64,000 bases of DNA from WSZJ01 sp964590435 (GTDB taxonomy: Bacteria; Planctomycetota; MHYJ01; WSZJ01): contig CAZPWT010000007.1 in NCBI GenBank assembly GCA_964590435.1, positions 1-64,000 of the forward strand. Reading direction: 5' to 3'. Shown one piece after another: positions 63,200 through 64,000 of this stretch. The position numbers and the translations under genes were made by a program. The notes under the pieces were generated by a model. It was not told where the DNA came from, searched no databases, and was given only the letters and a program-made list of their open reading frames with translations. Position 1 is the first letter of the stretch. The number at the start of each line of letters is the position of its first letter.

Positions 63200-63601
63200 T
63201 CATTCCCGAAACGTGACCTGTCTCCGTTTTCCGTCAAACACGGTGACCAGGCGATCGAGCACGTCGGTGCGACCCAGCAGGATGGGGACTTCATCCGACT
63301 GGGCCCAGGCGATTCGGGCGGAGAAGCTGAACGGCCCGATCGTCATGTTGATTCGTTTGAGGAGGTACGGCGTCCCTCCGGAGATTCCACTGAGCGTGGA
63401 GGTTTTGGATCGTCCGCCTCGAAAGCCCAGGTTCCAGCCGACGAGGTAGGGAATCATCGTGAGATCCGCACCGGTGTCGACTGTCATGTCCAGGTTCAGC
63501 TTCATGGCGCGATGCGAAAGGGCGACGCGCGCAACGGGAATCCAGACAAAACCTATCGCCGTAAGGACGCGTTCGAAGGGAAACGAGACTTTCCTAGGCA
63601 T
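63200..63601 (-). CDS. Retropepsin-like aspartic protease
   Basis: 133 aa from the ATG at 63601, inside the last codons of the DUF5678 gene. MTVDTGADLTMIP carries the DTGA active-site Asp, followed by a flap-like beta region and VPILLGRTDVLDRL as the matching hydrophobic psi-loop, as in single-domain bacterial retropepsins that dimerise. Its substrate is unknown. Confidence 0.8.
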   Translation of the reverse strand: MPRKVSFPFERVLTAIGFVWIPVARVALSHRAMKLNLDMTVDTGADLTMIPYLVGWNLGFRGGRSKTSTLSGISGGTPYLLKRINMTIGPFSFSARIAWAQSDEVPILLGRTDVLDRLVTVFDGKRRQVTFRE

Positions 63602-63815
63602 TCGCATCGCCCGAGAAGACGCAGACTTTCTTCGGGTCGCGCATCCGGGCAACAAAAGGAGTCTCTTTCGGATTGCGCTGCCTTGCGACCGCGAGGAGCC
63701 TCGTGAGGTCGCGACCCGACCCGATCAGCTTCCCCCCAGAGATAACGACGTACTTGCCGCCGTGCTTCTTCGGATTCAGCGACTGGTAGCACTGCCAATT
63801 TGGATCGCGCTTCAT
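63594..63815 (-). CDS. DUF5678-domain small protein
   Basis: 73 aa from the ATG at 63815. HGGKYVVISGGKLIGSGRDL is the DUF5678 core; the C-terminus has FVARMRDPKKVCVFSGDANA. DUF5678 proteins often sit beside retropepsin-like genes, as here, where the two overlap by eight bases. TAGAAT seven bases before the ATG suggests a leaderless transcript; an upstream in-frame ATG (63851) would leave it inside the gene. Confidence 0.8.
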   Translation of the reverse strand: MKRDPNWQCYQSLNPKKHGGKYVVISGGKLIGSGRDLTRLLAVARQRNPKETPFVARMRDPKKVCVFSGDANA

Positions 63816-63822
63816 ACCCTTC

Positions 63823-63828
63823 ATTCTA
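63823..63828 (-). promoter_or_regulatory. -10 box seven bases before the DUF5678 start
   Basis: TAGAAT on the minus strand, spacing 7 to the ATG at 63815. Confidence 0.6.
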
Positions 63829-63870
63829 CGCCTCATGCTGTTCGCCCGCAAACCGCCGGCGTTCCCGCGG

Positions 63871-64000
63871 TCAAGCGATCTTCCCGATCGCCTGCATCTC
63901 GGCCGGCGTGAGCTCGATGGCCAGCGCTTCCAGGTCCTCCCGCATGTGCTGCTCGTCGGTCGTGCCGGTGAGCGGGAGGATGCCGATGCCGATCGTGAAG
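63871..64000 (-). CDS. Aldo/keto reductase, C-terminal end (runs off the window)
   Basis: The last ~42 residues are visible: GIGILPLTGTTDEQHMREDL and ELTPAEMQAIGKIA. The LPLTGTT...MREDL segment is the NADPH-binding end of the aldo/keto reductase family. The rest lies beyond base 64000. Confidence 0.85.
   Translation of the reverse strand, partial: FTIGIGILPLTGTTDEQHMREDLEALAIELTPAEMQAIGKIA

Overview
The window looks like a chromosome segment of a high-G+C Gram-negative bacterium, most likely a member of the Planctomycetota. The Gram-negative evidence is LpxK, several LpxL-type lipid A acyltransferases, an outer-membrane beta-barrel and lipoboxes. The Planctomycetota assignment is an inference from protein style: a CPCGRKL-type zinc ribbon fused to a DUF4190-like membrane segment, DUF1570-like secreted peptidases, many secreted alpha/beta hydrolases, and M28/M1 peptidases. 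No rRNA or tRNA is present to confirm it.

Layout. 0.2-2.7 kb: an O-antigen-ligase-like membrane protein with a TPR tail. 2.7-4.1 kb: an AAA ATPase behind an AT-rich island with a near-consensus sigma70 promoter. 4.1-19.9 kb (all minus strand): a roughly 16-kb surface-polysaccharide operon, read from 19.9 kb down. In order it encodes a FecR-like secreted protein, an outer-membrane barrel, a tyrosine autokinase/chain-length regulator, a PglF-type dehydratase, a flippase, glycosyltransferases, a polymerase, and the PglC, PglD and PglE homologues. Together these could make and load a diacetylbacillosamine-type first sugar. Most of its distal half has visibly lower G+C than the rest. 20.3-29.5 kb (minus): mfd, a KimA-type potassium permease under a ydaO (c-di-AMP) riboswitch, rnc, a zinc-ribbon membrane protein, an M28 peptidase and a small unknown. 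29.5-34.1 kb (minus): an M1-type lipoprotein peptidase and a large secreted esterase/peptidase. 34.5-38.3 kb: lpxK, an LRR protein, a triple parvulin protein and a TPR protein. 38.4-40.3 kb: a small toxin-antitoxin/immunity island (broken nucleotidyltransferase pair, MntA-HepT, Imm35-like). 40.4-43.7 kb (minus): glutamine synthetase, a broken DUF3592 gene and a hydrolase with HEAT-like repeats. 43.9-53.5 kb (plus): an RNA methyltransferase, five LpxL/HtrB-like acyltransferases (four in tandem) and two DUF1570-like proteins. 53.5-58.9 kb: two DUF547 proteins with a TIGR04283-type glycosyltransferase, an intact DUF3592 protein, ahcY and an ArsR-methyltransferase. 59.2-64 kb: a secreted hydrolase, a tRNA-dihydrouridine synthase, a dual-specificity phosphatase, Maf, DUF1653, a retropepsin-like protein, DUF5678 and a partial aldo/keto reductase.

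Three features cut across the annotation. First, at least eleven genes have a TANNNT -10-like hexamer ending exactly 6-7 bases before the start codon, the geometry of leaderless mRNAs. Second, several intergenic regions hold long palindromic elements: two families with two copies each, plus two single ones. One family sits 60-63 bp before two plus-strand starts. Third, the kimA riboswitch has a leader that can form a helix around its own ribosome binding site.
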